From: CAVDRM01 sp963611355 | GTDB taxonomy: Bacteria > Bacillota > Clostridia > Christensenellales > Aristaeellaceae | Assembly: GCA_963611355.1 (NCBI GenBank) | Contig: CAVDRM010000023.1 | Location: 1-37,024, forward strand | Direction of reading: 5' to 3' | DNA length: 37,024 nucleotides | Shown: positions 16,945 through 25,611 of the stretch, piece by piece | Layout of the letters: each line of letters begins with the position of its first letter | How positions within the stretch are numbered: position 1 is the stretch's first letter | The notes under the pieces: generated by a model | Database searches by the model: none | The model's input: only the letters and a program-made list of their open reading frames with translations | Told to the model about the DNA's origin: nothing | Position numbers and translations under genes: made by a program

Positions 16945-17522
16945 ACGATACTTCCTTTCGCTGCATTGTTTTTTTCTTTCAAATCGGAATCGAAAATTTC
17001 CTCGGTGAGCTGCTTCAGCTCCTCATACATGGGAAGCCCCGAAAGCGGCGCAAGCGCCTTCACGGTCTCATGGAACAGCCATGCCTGCTTGTCCCGCCCC
17101 CGCTTGAAGCGGCTCCATACCGCGTCGCCGTCCGTCTCCAGCCCTTCATGGAGACTCCGCAGGTTGGACAGCTTATCGGCGCACATCAGCATCTTGTGGC
17201 TTCTGTCGCCCGGCCGCTTCAGCACTTCCAGCGCCGCCGTTTTCCGCTGCTCCCATGTGTCGTCTTTGTTTTCGCTGTCCGCCACCACAAGGTCGGCAAT
17301 CTCATCGTCAAAGGCCGCCACAAGCTGCTCCCGCGTGATAAAGGCGTCCTCTATGGTGTCATGCAGAAAACCCGCGCAGATCAGATCTTCGTCCGCGCCG
17401 TTGCGCGCCAGCTCCATCGCCACCTCAACAGGATGCATAATATAGGGAAGGCCGTCCTTGCGCTTCTGCTCGCCGTGCGCATACAGGGCAAACAGGAAGG
17501 CCTTGGTGATCATGCTGCGCAT
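16941..17522 (-). CDS. HD-domain hydrolase, RelA/SpoT-HD (MESH1)-like
   Basis: About 193 residues. Motifs: AHGEQKRKDGLPYIMHPVEVAMEL (HD entry motif with metal-binding His), CAGFLHDTIEDAFITREQLVAAF (HD pair) and MLMCADKLSNLRSL (last metal Asp). These are the signatures of the (p)ppGpp hydrolase HD domain shared by SpoT and MESH1-type small hydrolases; no synthetase or regulatory domain is present. Hydrolysis of (p)ppGpp is inferred, not shown; some family members cleave other nucleotides. The start at 17522 follows GAGGAA; an upstream ATG at 17576 overlaps the promoter -10 and can be excluded. First gene of the signalling operon, coupled to the STAS gene by a 4-base overlap. Confidence 0.82.
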   Translation of the reverse strand: MRSMITKAFLFALYAHGEQKRKDGLPYIMHPVEVAMELARNGADEDLICAGFLHDTIEDAFITREQLVAAFDDEIADLVVADSENKDDTWEQRKTAALEVLKRPGDRSHKMLMCADKLSNLRSLHEGLETDGDAVWSRFKRGRDKQAWLFHETVKALAPLSGLPMYEELKQLTEEIFDSDLKEKNNAAKGSIV

Positions 17523-17578
17523 TTGCTTTTGCTTCCTCTTTTCCTTCGGTTTTCCATAAAGATACCACCCCCGCAACC

Positions 17579-17607
17579 ATTATACAGGTTATTTCTTTAT
17601 TGTTCAA
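17579..17607 (-). promoter_or_regulatory. Sigma-A promoter of the signalling operon
   Basis: Minus-strand TTGAAC (17607-17602), 17-base spacer, TATAAT (17584-17579). The predicted transcript start near 17572 gives a leader of about 50 bases before the HD gene. Very good match to consensus. Confidence 0.85.
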
Positions 17608-17665
17608 GAAAAATATGTTTGAATGGTTATCGAACGAGCCGGGAAGCAAAAAGTTTCGGCTGTGC

Positions 17666-17694
17666 TTGATTTCTGCCGAGGCAGCGTGTAAAAT
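17666..17694 (+). promoter_or_regulatory. Sigma-A promoter of the 5'-nucleotidase gene
   Basis: TTGATT, 17-base spacer, TAAAAT, with the transcript start near 17701 and AAAGGAGG at 17728-17735. It is divergent from the signalling-operon promoter, the two -35 elements being about 58 bases apart. Confidence 0.8.
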
Positions 17695-17744
17695 ATGCGG
17701 CGGGTTTTACCCTTCCTTATCTATGACAAAGGAGGCTGCGTGTT

Positions 17745-19418
17745 ATGAAAAAACTGCTTGTTCTTCTGCTGGCATTGACCATGCTGTCCGTCTGCACCTT
17801 CGCGGCTGCGGATGAGGCTGCTCCCGCGCTGACCCGCGATTTGGTGATTCTCTTTACCAGCGATGTCCACTGCGGCGTGGATCAGGGCTTCGGCTATGCC
17901 GGTCTGGCCGCCATGCGCGACCAATTGGCGAAGACCGTGAACGTTCTGCTGGTGGACGACGGCGATGCCATTCAGGGCGAGCCCATCGGCACCGTCACCG
18001 ACGGCGAAGCCATCATTGATTTGATGAACGCCGTAGGCTATGACGTGGCGATACCCGGCAATCATGAGTTCGACTACGGCACGGATAATTTCATGCGCCT
18101 GACGGAAAAAGCCGAGTTCCCCTATATCAGCTGCAATTTCACCCGAAAGGGCGAGCTTGTGTTTCCCGCCTATGTCATCAGGGAAGTGGAGGGGCTGAAA
18201 ATCGGCTTCATCGGCATCACCACGCCTGAAACCATCACACAGACGACCCCTAAGTATTTTCAGGATGAAAACGGAAATTATATTTACAGCTTCATGGAGG
18301 GTGAAAAGGGCGAAAAGCTCTATGCCGCCGTGCAAAACGCCGTGGATGCTGTCCGCGCTGCGGGGGCGGATTATGTGATTGCCATTGCGCATCTGGGCAA
18401 CGAGGCGTCCGCCGCCCCCTATACCTACGCCGATGTGCTCGGCAGCACCACGGGCATTGACGCAATGGTGGACGGGCACAGCCACGATACAGACCAGCTG
18501 GTGATGAAGAACAAGGACGACAAGGACGTCATCCGCGCCGCCTGCGGCACCAAGCTGGAGGGCGTGGGCTACATTTCCGTTTCCGCCAAGGACGGCTCCC
18601 TGTCCTACGGGCTGTATACATGGCATAACAGCGTGTCCGCGCCCGCGCTGCTGGGCATTGAAAACGATGTGTCTGCTGCGGTGACCGCCGTAACGGAGGA
18701 TTTGAATGCACGGCTGTCTCAGGTCGTGGCGAGGACGGCGTTCGATTTGACGATCAACGACCCCGTCGCAAAAACGGCAGGCGGCGCGCCCGTCCGCATC
18801 GTCCGCAATGCCGAGACCAATCTGGGCGACCTGTGCGCAGACGCATACCTTGACCAGACCGGCGCGGATGTCGCGGTGGTAAACGGCGGCGGTATCCGCG
18901 TGTCCATTTCGGCGGGCGACATCACGCTCAACGATATTCTGAAGGTGCATCCCTTCGGCAACCAGATTTACGTGCTGGAGGTGACGGGGCAGCAGCTGCT
19001 CGATGCGCTGGAGTTCGGCGCACGCGATGTGCCGGGCGAATGCGGCAGCTTTTTGCAGGTCGCGGGGATGACGTATGAGATTCACACATACATCACTTCC
19101 TCCTGCACCATGGACGATAAAGGCGCGTTCACCGGCGTGACCGGAGAATACCGCGTGAAGAACGTGAAAATAGGCGGAAAGCCGCTTGATTTGAACAAAA
19201 CCTATGCGCTGGCGGGGCACGACCATACCCTGCTCAACGGCGGCGGGGGCATGACCATGTTTTCCGGCTGCAAGGTGCTTAAAAAGGACGTGAAGCTGGA
19301 TAATCAGGTGCTTATCGATTACATTGTGGACACGCTGGGCGGCGTTGTGGGCGAGGCCTATGCCAACCCTTACGGGCAGGGACGCATCGTGGCGGTCGCC
19401 GAGGCGCCTGCAAACTGA
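17745..19418 (+). CDS. Secreted bifunctional metallophosphatase/5'-nucleotidase (UshA-like)
   Basis: 557 residues with a Sec signal (MKKLLVLLLALTMLSVCTFAAA). The calcineurin-like domain (residues 30-300) has the full metal motif series: FTSDVHCGV, DDGDAIQG, IPGNHEFDYG, IAIAHLGNE and VDGHSHD. The 5_nucleotid_C domain (about 325-520) has NAETNLGDLCADAYL, AVVNGGGIRV, HPFGNQIYVLEVTGQQL and LAGHDHTLLNGGGGMTMF. Expected to hydrolyse extracellular nucleotides to nucleosides, for phosphate or purine scavenging. No wall anchor is visible at the C-terminus. A strong ribosome binding site lies 9 bases upstream. It has its own promoter and is followed closely by the ileS T-box promoter. Confidence 0.92.
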   Translation: MKKLLVLLLALTMLSVCTFAAADEAAPALTRDLVILFTSDVHCGVDQGFGYAGLAAMRDQLAKTVNVLLVDDGDAIQGEPIGTVTDGEAIIDLMNAVGYDVAIPGNHEFDYGTDNFMRLTEKAEFPYISCNFTRKGELVFPAYVIREVEGLKIGFIGITTPETITQTTPKYFQDENGNYIYSFMEGEKGEKLYAAVQNAVDAVRAAGADYVIAIAHLGNEASAAPYTYADVLGSTTGIDAMVDGHSHDTDQLVMKNKDDKDVIRAACGTKLEGVGYISVSAKDGSLSYGLYTWHNSVSAPALLGIENDVSAAVTAVTEDLNARLSQVVARTAFDLTINDPVAKTAGGAPVRIVRNAETNLGDLCADAYLDQTGADVAVVNGGGIRVSISAGDITLNDILKVHPFGNQIYVLEVTGQQLLDALEFGARDVPGECGSFLQVAGMTYEIHTYITSSCTMDDKGAFTGVTGEYRVKNVKIGGKPLDLNKTYALAGHDHTLLNGGGGMTMFSGCKVLKKDVKLDNQVLIDYIVDTLGGVVGEAYANPYGQGRIVAVAEAPAN

Positions 19419-19435
19419 CTGCCGTTTTTTCAGTC

Positions 19436-19464
19436 TTTACAAACAGCCGGAATTCCGATATAAT
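19436..19464 (+). promoter_or_regulatory. Sigma-A promoter of the ileS T-box leader
   Basis: TTTACA, 17-base spacer, perfect TATAAT. Transcript start expected near 19471, about 320 bases before ileS. Confidence 0.88.
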
Positions 19465-19470
19465 AGCGTT

Positions 19471-19709
19471 GTTTCGGGCCATGATGGAGACGGGCGGGGA
19501 CAGATGCGCTTTCAAAGCGAGCCGACGGCGGTGGAAGGTCGGCGGGCGCGTTTTCGCTTCAATCACTCCGGAGCCTCCCGCCGAAGAAAAAAGCGGGCGT
19601 TCTGCCCTTACGTTACAGGGGGCATGAGGAGGGCGGCTTTGACCGTCAAACTGGGTGGTACCGCGGCGTATATGCCGTCCCAAGCAGGTCTTGGGGCGGC
19701 TTTTATTTT
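19471..19709 (+). promoter_or_regulatory. T-box riboswitch controlling ileS
   Basis: The conserved T-box GGGTGGTACCGCGG is at 19653-19666, followed by a terminator hairpin. Upstream sequence has the stem I composition, with GATGGAGACGGG near the 5' end. An ATC at 19562-19564 (in TTCAATCACTCC) is a candidate specifier triplet for isoleucine, fitting the downstream gene. Uncharged tRNA-Ile binding is expected to stabilise the antiterminator formed with the T-box and allow ileS transcription. The specifier placement is inferred without folding. Confidence 0.88.
19674..19709 (+). terminator. T-box attenuator terminator
   Basis: Eleven-pair stem (19674-19684 with 19690-19700, one G-T pair), 5-base loop, then TTTTATTTT. 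It lies 84 bases before the ileS start. Confidence 0.9.
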
Positions 19710-19792
19710 GCGCATGAGAACTTCAGGGCAGCCTGAAATGAAAGACCGTCCGCACGGCATTTCATTTGCATTTTAAGGAGGAACGAGCATTT

Positions 19793-22700
19793 ATGGGCAA
19801 GTACAGGAAGGTCACAACGGATATGGACTTTGCATCCCGCGAGCAGGAGGTGCTGAAGTTCTGGAAGGACAACAGCATCATGGAGCGCTCCTTTCATCTG
19901 CGTGACGGCGGCGAGCGTTTCACCTTCTTCGACGGCCCGCCGACCTCAAACGGCAAGCCGCACATCGGCCATGTGGAGACCCGCGCCATCAAGGATTTGT
20001 TCCCCCGCTTTCAGACCATGAAGGGTAAGTCCGTCCTGCGCATTGCCGGCTGGGACACGCACGGCCTGCCTGTCGAGCTGGAGGTTGAAAAGAAGCTCGG
20101 CTTGGACGGCAAGCCGCAGATTGAAAAATACGGCATCGAGCCGTTCATTCAGGAATGCAAGCAGTCCGTGTGGAAATATCTGCACGAATGGGAGGCCATG
20201 TCCGAGCGCGTGGGCTATTGGGCGGACATGGAGCATCCCTATGTCACCTACCATGACGAATACATCGAGTCCGTCTGGTGGAGCCTCAAGCAGATTTGGG
20301 ACAAGGGACGCATTTATCAGGGTCACAAAATCGTCCCCTACTGCCCGCGCTGCGGCACCGCGCTCTCCTCTCACGAGGTGGCGCAGGGCTACAAGGATGT
20401 GAAGGAATTTTCCGCCTTTGTCCGCTTCCGCGTGAAGGGCGCGGAGAACACCTATTTCCTCGCATGGACGACCACCCCGTGGACGCTGCCCAACAACGTC
20501 GCGCTGTGCGTCAACGCGCATGAGGACTACACCTTCTTTATCTTTGAGGGCGACACCATGATTATGGCGGATGCGCTGATTCCCGCCGTCTTCAAGCCGG
20601 AAGATACGGAAAAGATGGCGAAGCTCAAGACCGTCAAGGGCGCGGAGCTGTGCGGCATGGAATACGAGCCGCTGTATGACTTTGCGCATCCGAAGGAAAA
20701 GGCCTGGTATATCGTGGCGGACGATTACGTCACCCTGACGGACGGCACGGGCATTGTTCATATCGCGCCGGCCTTCGGCGAGGACGACGCACGGGTCGGC
20801 CGCGACAATCATCTCCCGTTTGTGCAGCTGGTGGATGCGCAGGGCAGGTTCGTGGAAGGCACGCCGTGGGCGGGCGTCTTCGTCAAGAAAACGGACGAAA
20901 GCATCATGGCGGACCTAAAGAGCCGCGGGCTTCTGCTCAAAAAAATGCTCTATGAGCACAGCTATCCGTTCTGCTGGCGCTGCGACACGCCCCTGCTTTA
21001 TTATGCGCGCCCGACGTGGTTTATCAACATGACCGCCGTTCGGGATGACTTGGTGCGCAACAACCGCTCCGTCAACTGGCTGCCCGACAACGTCAAGGAA
21101 GGCCGCATGGGGAACTTCCTTGAGAACGTGGTGGACTGGGGGCTGTCCCGCGAGCGCTATTGGGGCACGCCGCTTCCCATCTGGCAGTGCGAGGACGGGC
21201 ATACGCACATGGTCGGCAGCCGCGAGGAGCTGGAAAAAATGGCCGTCGGCCCTGTCAACCTGCCGGAGCTGCACCGCCCCTACATTGACAATGTCATCCT
21301 CAAATGCCCCGAATGCGGCAAGGAAATGCATCGCGTGAAGGAGGTCATTGACTGCTGGTACGATTCCGGCTCCATGCCCTTTGCGCAGTGGCACTATCCC
21401 TTTGAGCACAGGGAGGAATTCGAGACGAATTTCCCCGCGGACTTTATTTCCGAAGCGATTGACCAGACCCGCGGCTGGTTCTACACCCTGCTGGCCATTT
21501 CGACCCAGCTTTTCAACAAGGCGCCGTTTAAGAACTGCGTGGTCATGGGACATGTGCAGGATAAGGACGGGCACAAGATGTCCAAGCATCTGGGCAATGT
21601 GGTCGACCCGTGGACGGTCTTAAACAAGCAGGGCGCGGATGCCGTGCGCTGGTTCTTCTATTCCTCCAGCGCGCCGTGGCTGCCCTCGCGCTTTGCGCCG
21701 GAGACGGTCAGCGATGTGCAGCGCAAGTTTATGGGCACGCTGTGGAACACCTATGCGTTCTTTATCCTCTATGCCGATTTGGACAGCTTTGACCCCGCCG
21801 CGCATCCGCTGAACAAGGCGGAGCTTTCTCTGATGGACAAGTGGGTTCTGTCCGAGCTGAACACCCTGATTGACGAGGTGGACGGCGATTTGTCCGACTA
21901 CCACATTCCGGAAGCCGCCCGCGCCATTCAGAGCTTTGTGGACGAGCTGTCCAACTGGTATGTCCGCTGCGGCCGTGAGCGCTTCTGGGGCAAGGGCATG
22001 GCGGGCGACAAGGAAGCGGCGTTTGCGACGCTGTACCATGTGCTGGTGACGCTGTCCAAGCTGCTGGCGCCGTTCACGCCCTTCATGGCGGAGAGCATGT
22101 ATCAGAACCTTGTCCGCACACAGGACGAGACTGCGCCGGAGAGCGTGCATTTCTGCGATTTCCCGATTGCGGACAAGACGATGACAGACAAGGAAATCGA
22201 GCGGCAGATGGCAGCGGTCGAAAACGCCGTGCAGCTTGGCCGCGCCTGCCGCAATCTTTCCAACATGAAGGTGCGCCAGCCGCTCAGCACCCTGTACATT
22301 TCCGGCGCGAGCTTCGGCGAGGAGTACAAGACGCTGGTCGAGAGCGAGCTGAACGTCAAGAATGTGCGATTTATCAGGAATGCGGGCGAGTTTGTCAACT
22401 ATGATTTGAAGCCCAACTTCATGACCTTAAAGACCCGCTACGGGCGTTTCCTCGGACGGATGCGCGGCGAGCTGCAGAAGCTGGACGGCGCTGCGGTCGT
22501 GGCGGCCTTCGAGCGCGGCGAGACCGTAACGCTCACCATGGACAATACCGAAATCGTTCTGAGCAAAGAAGATGTTCTGGTCGAGGCAGTCAAAAAAGAG
22601 GGCTACACCTCTCAGGTGGACGGCGCGCTGACCGTTGTGCTGGACACAAATCTGACCCCCGACCTCATCGACGAGGGCTATGCGCGTGAGATGATTTCCA

Positions 22701-22927
22701 AGGTACAGGCCATGCGCAAGGAGGCCGGGCTGGACGTGACCGACCGCATCAGCGTGACGGTGGAGACAACGGACAAGGTAAAGAACGCCATCGAGCATTT
22801 CTCCGAGATGGTGCGGAAGGCTGTTTTGGCGGTCACCCTTACCTTTGCCCCTGCGTCTGACGCCGCATTCGTCCGCGAGAACGATTTGAACGGCGAAAAG
22901 GCGACGATTGGGATTGAAAAGGCATAA
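19793..22927 (+). CDS. ileS: Isoleucyl-tRNA synthetase
   Basis: 1044 residues. Class Ia synthetase: FFDGPPTSNGKPHIGHVETRAIKD with HIGH at residues 57-60, AGWDTHGLPVELEVEKKLG, the CP1 editing domain with LAWTTTPWTLPNNVAL and a TGIVHIAPAFGEDD segment, a WFINMT/SRERYWGTPLPIW core, SEAIDQTRGWFYTLL, and the KMSKS-type loop as KMSKH (595-599). The length and C-terminal organisation (LDTNLTPDLIDEGYAREMISKVQAMRKEAGLDVTDRI) resemble the long clostridial/eukaryotic-type IleRS (type 2), often naturally mupirocin-tolerant; that is family knowledge, not shown here. The start at 19793 has AAGGAGG upstream, and the longer frame from 19766 would include the ribosome binding site. Controlled by the T-box upstream. 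Confidence 0.96.
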   Translation: MGKYRKVTTDMDFASREQEVLKFWKDNSIMERSFHLRDGGERFTFFDGPPTSNGKPHIGHVETRAIKDLFPRFQTMKGKSVLRIAGWDTHGLPVELEVEKKLGLDGKPQIEKYGIEPFIQECKQSVWKYLHEWEAMSERVGYWADMEHPYVTYHDEYIESVWWSLKQIWDKGRIYQGHKIVPYCPRCGTALSSHEVAQGYKDVKEFSAFVRFRVKGAENTYFLAWTTTPWTLPNNVALCVNAHEDYTFFIFEGDTMIMADALIPAVFKPEDTEKMAKLKTVKGAELCGMEYEPLYDFAHPKEKAWYIVADDYVTLTDGTGIVHIAPAFGEDDARVGRDNHLPFVQLVDAQGRFVEGTPWAGVFVKKTDESIMADLKSRGLLLKKMLYEHSYPFCWRCDTPLLYYARPTWFINMTAVRDDLVRNNRSVNWLPDNVKEGRMGNFLENVVDWGLSRERYWGTPLPIWQCEDGHTHMVGSREELEKMAVGPVNLPELHRPYIDNVILKCPECGKEMHRVKEVIDCWYDSGSMPFAQWHYPFEHREEFETNFPADFISEAIDQTRGWFYTLLAISTQLFNKAPFKNCVVMGHVQDKDGHKMSKHLGNVVDPWTVLNKQGADAVRWFFYSSSAPWLPSRFAPETVSDVQRKFMGTLWNTYAFFILYADLDSFDPAAHPLNKAELSLMDKWVLSELNTLIDEVDGDLSDYHIPEAARAIQSFVDELSNWYVRCGRERFWGKGMAGDKEAAFATLYHVLVTLSKLLAPFTPFMAESMYQNLVRTQDETAPESVHFCDFPIADKTMTDKEIERQMAAVENAVQLGRACRNLSNMKVRQPLSTLYISGASFGEEYKTLVESELNVKNVRFIRNAGEFVNYDLKPNFMTLKTRYGRFLGRMRGELQKLDGAAVVAAFERGETVTLTMDNTEIVLSKEDVLVEAVKKEGYTSQVDGALTVVLDTNLTPDLIDEGYAREMISKVQAMRKEAGLDVTDRISVTVETTDKVKNAIEHFSEMVRKAVLAVTLTFAPASDAAFVRENDLNGEKATIGIEKA

Positions 22928-22944
22928 AGGAAAGCAGGCGTGCG

Positions 22945-22968
22945 GTGCGGGGACTTATTCCCCCGCAC
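22945..22968 (+). other. GC-rich hairpin after ileS
   Basis: Eight-pair perfect inverted repeat (22945-22952 with 22961-22968), 8-base loop, 18 bases after the stop. No T run follows, so termination is uncertain. Confidence 0.4.
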
Positions 22969-23033
22969 CCCGCCGCATAACAGAGAAATCCTGAAAATCC
23001 GTACCCTGCGTGATTGCTCTGAAGGAGAACAGC

Positions 23034-23894
23034 ATGTTTTTAGCGGACCAATGGAAGGACTTTGCCGTGCTGGACACGGGCGGCGGTGAAAAGCTGGAGC
23101 GCTGGGGCGCGTATGTTTTAGCGCGTCCAGACCCGCAGGTGATATGGCCGCGGGGCTTGGACGATGATGCATGGCGGGCGGCGCACGCGCACTACACGCG
23201 CAGCGAGCGCGGCGGCGGTGCGTGGGATTTCCGCGAGCGCATGCCGGAGCGCTGGGTGATAGGCTACCGCGACCTGAGGTTTTATGTCCGGCCGACCGGC
23301 TTCAAGCATACGGGGCTTTTTCCGGAGCAGGCGGTCAACTGGGACAAAATGCGGGCGCTGCTTCAAACGCGCCCGAACGCCAAGGTGCTGAATCTCTTCG
23401 GCTACACCGGCGGCGCGACCGCTGCCTGCGCCAAGGCGGGCGCACACGTCACGCATGTGGACGCGGCGAAGGGCATGGTATTGTGGGCAAAGGAAAACCG
23501 CGTCCTGTCCGATGTGCCGGAGGAAAACTGCCGCTTTATCGTGGAGGACGCGCTGTCCTTTGTCAAGCGTGAGCTGCGGCGCGGCAACCGTTATGACGGC
23601 ATTCTGATGGACCCGCCGAGCTACGGACGCGGGCCGACGGGCGAGGTCTGGAAGCTGGAAAACGAGCTGTACAGCCTTGCAGATACCTGCGCGCAGGCGC
23701 TGTCCGATGCGCCGCTGTTCTTTTTCATCAACAGCTACACCACGGGCTTTCAGCCAGCCGTGCTGACGAACATTTTAGGGCGCACCGTGCAGAAACGATT
23801 TGGCGGGCGCATTGATTCTCAGGAGGTCTGCCTGCCCGTGCAGTCCGGCGGCGTGCTGCCCTGCGGCGCCACGGGGCGCTGGATGCTCCGCTGA
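23034..23894 (+). CDS. Class I SAM-dependent methyltransferase, RlmI/RlmL-like (probable rRNA methylase)
   Basis: 286 residues. The Rossmann methyltransferase motifs are VLNLFGYTGGATAACAKAGAHVTHVDAAKGMVLWAKENR (motifs I and post-I, about residues 118-156) and RYDGILMDPPSYGRG (motif IV, DPPSY). This is the pattern of 23S rRNA m5C/m2G methylases of the YccW/RlmI and PF10672 group, but the N-terminal PUA domain is absent. RNA substrate is inferred. The start at 23034 follows GAAGGAG at 6 bases. Next to an RluA-type pseudouridine synthase 24 bases downstream, so the pair probably forms an rRNA/tRNA modification operon. Confidence 0.85.
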   Translation: MFLADQWKDFAVLDTGGGEKLERWGAYVLARPDPQVIWPRGLDDDAWRAAHAHYTRSERGGGAWDFRERMPERWVIGYRDLRFYVRPTGFKHTGLFPEQAVNWDKMRALLQTRPNAKVLNLFGYTGGATAACAKAGAHVTHVDAAKGMVLWAKENRVLSDVPEENCRFIVEDALSFVKRELRRGNRYDGILMDPPSYGRGPTGEVWKLENELYSLADTCAQALSDAPLFFFINSYTTGFQPAVLTNILGRTVQKRFGGRIDSQEVCLPVQSGGVLPCGATGRWMLR

Positions 23895-23918
23895 AGCAAG
23901 AAAGGATGATACAGGCGC

Positions 23919-24629
23919 ATGGAAAACGCACCGACGATTTTATATGAAGACAATCAAATCATTGTTGCGCTGAAAAAGCCCAACCAGCTCACGCAGAGCG
24001 ACAGGACGGGCGACGGCGACCTTCTGTCCGCCGTCAAGGAATATGTGCGTGAAACATATCAAAAGCCTGGCGCGGCGTACATCGGGCTGGTGCATCGCAT
24101 GGACAGGCCGGTGAGCGGCCTGCTCGTCTTTGCGCGGACAAGCAAGGCCGCCGCCCGCCTTTCCGAGCAGGTGCGCACCCATGCGCTGAATCGTGAATAC
24201 GTCTGCGTATGCGAGGGAGAAACGCCGGAGCGCTTCCGCTTGACGGACTACCTGAAAAAGGACGAGGAGCACAACATGGTCTTTGTTGTGCCGGATTACC
24301 TCAAGGCCGAGGGCAAGCTTGCCATCCTGAACGGGCGGACGCTGGCCGTGCGGGACGGGCGCTCTTTAGCCGCCATTCGTCTGGAAACGGGGCGTGCGCA
24401 TCAAATCCGCGTTCAAATGCAGAATGCCGGTCACGCGCTTTTGGGCGACAACCGCTACGGCAGCGGCAAGCCCGGACAGCAGATTGCCCTGTACGGCATG
24501 CGCCTGACGCTGGAGCATCCGACCCAGCATCAGAAAATGATTTTTGTCGCGCCCGTGCCGCAGGCACCGTTCTTTAAGCCCTTCGAGCGGGAGCTGAATG
24601 CGCTGGAGGCTTCTTGGCCGGAGGTATAA
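23919..24629 (+). CDS. RluA-family pseudouridine synthase
   Basis: 236 residues. The catalytic segment is LVHRMDRPVSGLLVFARTSKAAARLSEQ, with the active-site Asp in HRMDRPVSG (about residue 61), followed by REYVCVCEG, SLAAIRLETGRAHQIRVQMQNAGHALLGDNRYG and IALYGMRLTLEHP. No S4 RNA-binding domain is present at the N-terminus, as in the shorter RluA-type members. The rRNA or tRNA position modified cannot be assigned. The ribosome binding site (AAAGGA) is weakly spaced, about 14 bases. It follows the methyltransferase gene by 24 bases. Confidence 0.92.
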   Translation: MENAPTILYEDNQIIVALKKPNQLTQSDRTGDGDLLSAVKEYVRETYQKPGAAYIGLVHRMDRPVSGLLVFARTSKAAARLSEQVRTHALNREYVCVCEGETPERFRLTDYLKKDEEHNMVFVVPDYLKAEGKLAILNGRTLAVRDGRSLAAIRLETGRAHQIRVQMQNAGHALLGDNRYGSGKPGQQIALYGMRLTLEHPTQHQKMIFVAPVPQAPFFKPFERELNALEASWPEV

Positions 24630-24708
24630 AAAAGGCATCGCCGCGCAATTCGGCGCACTGCCTGAATGTGCATCAAAAAAATCTTGTGCGTTGTCTGTAA
24701 GGAGTGCC

Positions 24709-25599
24709 ATGTTGTTAAAGAAAACTGTTTGTATTTTGGTCATGCTTTTTCTGCTGCCCCTATCCGCAGGGGCTGAGGAGGACATCGTTGTCAACCGTTT
24801 GAAAAACAGGACGCTGGAAGCGCCCTTTTCTTCGGAAGCGGAGCTTTTGCATATCTGGTTTCCGCATATTTCGGGCTGTGACGGCGCGGTGCTGAAGTGC
24901 GGCGGGCAGGTCGCCCTCATTGACGCCTGCACCCCCGACCAGGCGAAGGGCGCACTGATGGAGCTGCTGACCGGTCTCCAAATCACACACGTTGATTATG
25001 TCATCAATTCCCACCCCGACCCCGATCACATGGGCGGCATTCGCGTGCTGCTGCAAAACGGCATAACCATCGGTAAAATCATCACCGGCTTTCCGCAGAC
25101 GGGTTTTGAGAATGATGAAAATCAGCGGATGCAGGATCTGATTTACCGATGGGCGGCCGAATACGATGTGCCTGTGGAGCGCATGGGCGACGGCGACACG
25201 CTTGATTTGGGCTGCGCGGTCATTCGGATGCTGCAATGCATAGATGACAGCGTCTACGGCGTCAACAACGCCTCCATGATGTGCATGGTCTCTTTAAACG
25301 AGCGCCGCGCCTTTTTTGCCGCCGATATTCAGCTTGCCACGCAGACAAAGCTGCTCGCCGATGCGTACGATATTGCCGCCGACATTCTCAAGTTTTCGCA
25401 TCACGGCTATCGCGGCGCAAATGAGGCGTATCTCAAAAAAATTTCCCCGCTCGTGACGATTCTGACGGGCGGGGTCAGCGGAACGACGGCCTCGCAGTGC
25501 CAGCTTGCCGAGCTGCATTTTTATTATACCACCACCGAATATTTCACGCTGCATTTGGCAACGGACGGAAATCAATGGCTGCTGGAATCATTGAATTGA
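24709..25599 (+). CDS. Secreted MBL-fold (ComEC-type metallo-beta-lactamase) hydrolase
   Basis: 296 residues with a Sec signal (MLLKKTVCILVMLFLLPLSAGAEE). Metal motifs: INSHPDPDHMGGI (the HPDxDH form common in ComEC-type MBL domains), FFAADIQ as the central Asp motif, and LKFSHHGYRGANEAYLKKISP as the late His motif. It is only the MBL domain, without ComEC membrane parts. Extracellular phosphodiesterase or nuclease activity is possible; substrate unknown. The start at 24709 has TAAGGAG 6 bases upstream; the frame is open further 5' but overlaps the preceding gene. The dehydrogenase-like gene follows 12 bases after its stop. Confidence 0.82.
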   Translation: MLLKKTVCILVMLFLLPLSAGAEEDIVVNRLKNRTLEAPFSSEAELLHIWFPHISGCDGAVLKCGGQVALIDACTPDQAKGALMELLTGLQITHVDYVINSHPDPDHMGGIRVLLQNGITIGKIITGFPQTGFENDENQRMQDLIYRWAAEYDVPVERMGDGDTLDLGCAVIRMLQCIDDSVYGVNNASMMCMVSLNERRAFFAADIQLATQTKLLADAYDIAADILKFSHHGYRGANEAYLKKISPLVTILTGGVSGTTASQCQLAELHFYYTTTEYFTLHLATDGNQWLLESLN

Positions 25600-25611
25600 A
25601 AGGACGCCGAT

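Noticed and set aside
10057..17522. Sigma factor hidden in the signalling operon
   Set aside because: All frames between the genes were read; no region 2/region 4 sigma sequence was present. The small HTH at 32151-32348 belongs to the phage and is not linked.
17523..17576. Upstream ATG at 17576 as the start of the HD hydrolase
   Set aside because: It overlaps the TATAAT of a strong promoter and lies before the predicted transcript start; 17522 has a ribosome binding site.
17721..19226. 501-codon minus-strand frame opposite the 5'-nucleotidase
   Set aside because: The plus strand carries all metallophosphatase motifs with promoter and ribosome binding site; the reverse frame is typical shadow composition.
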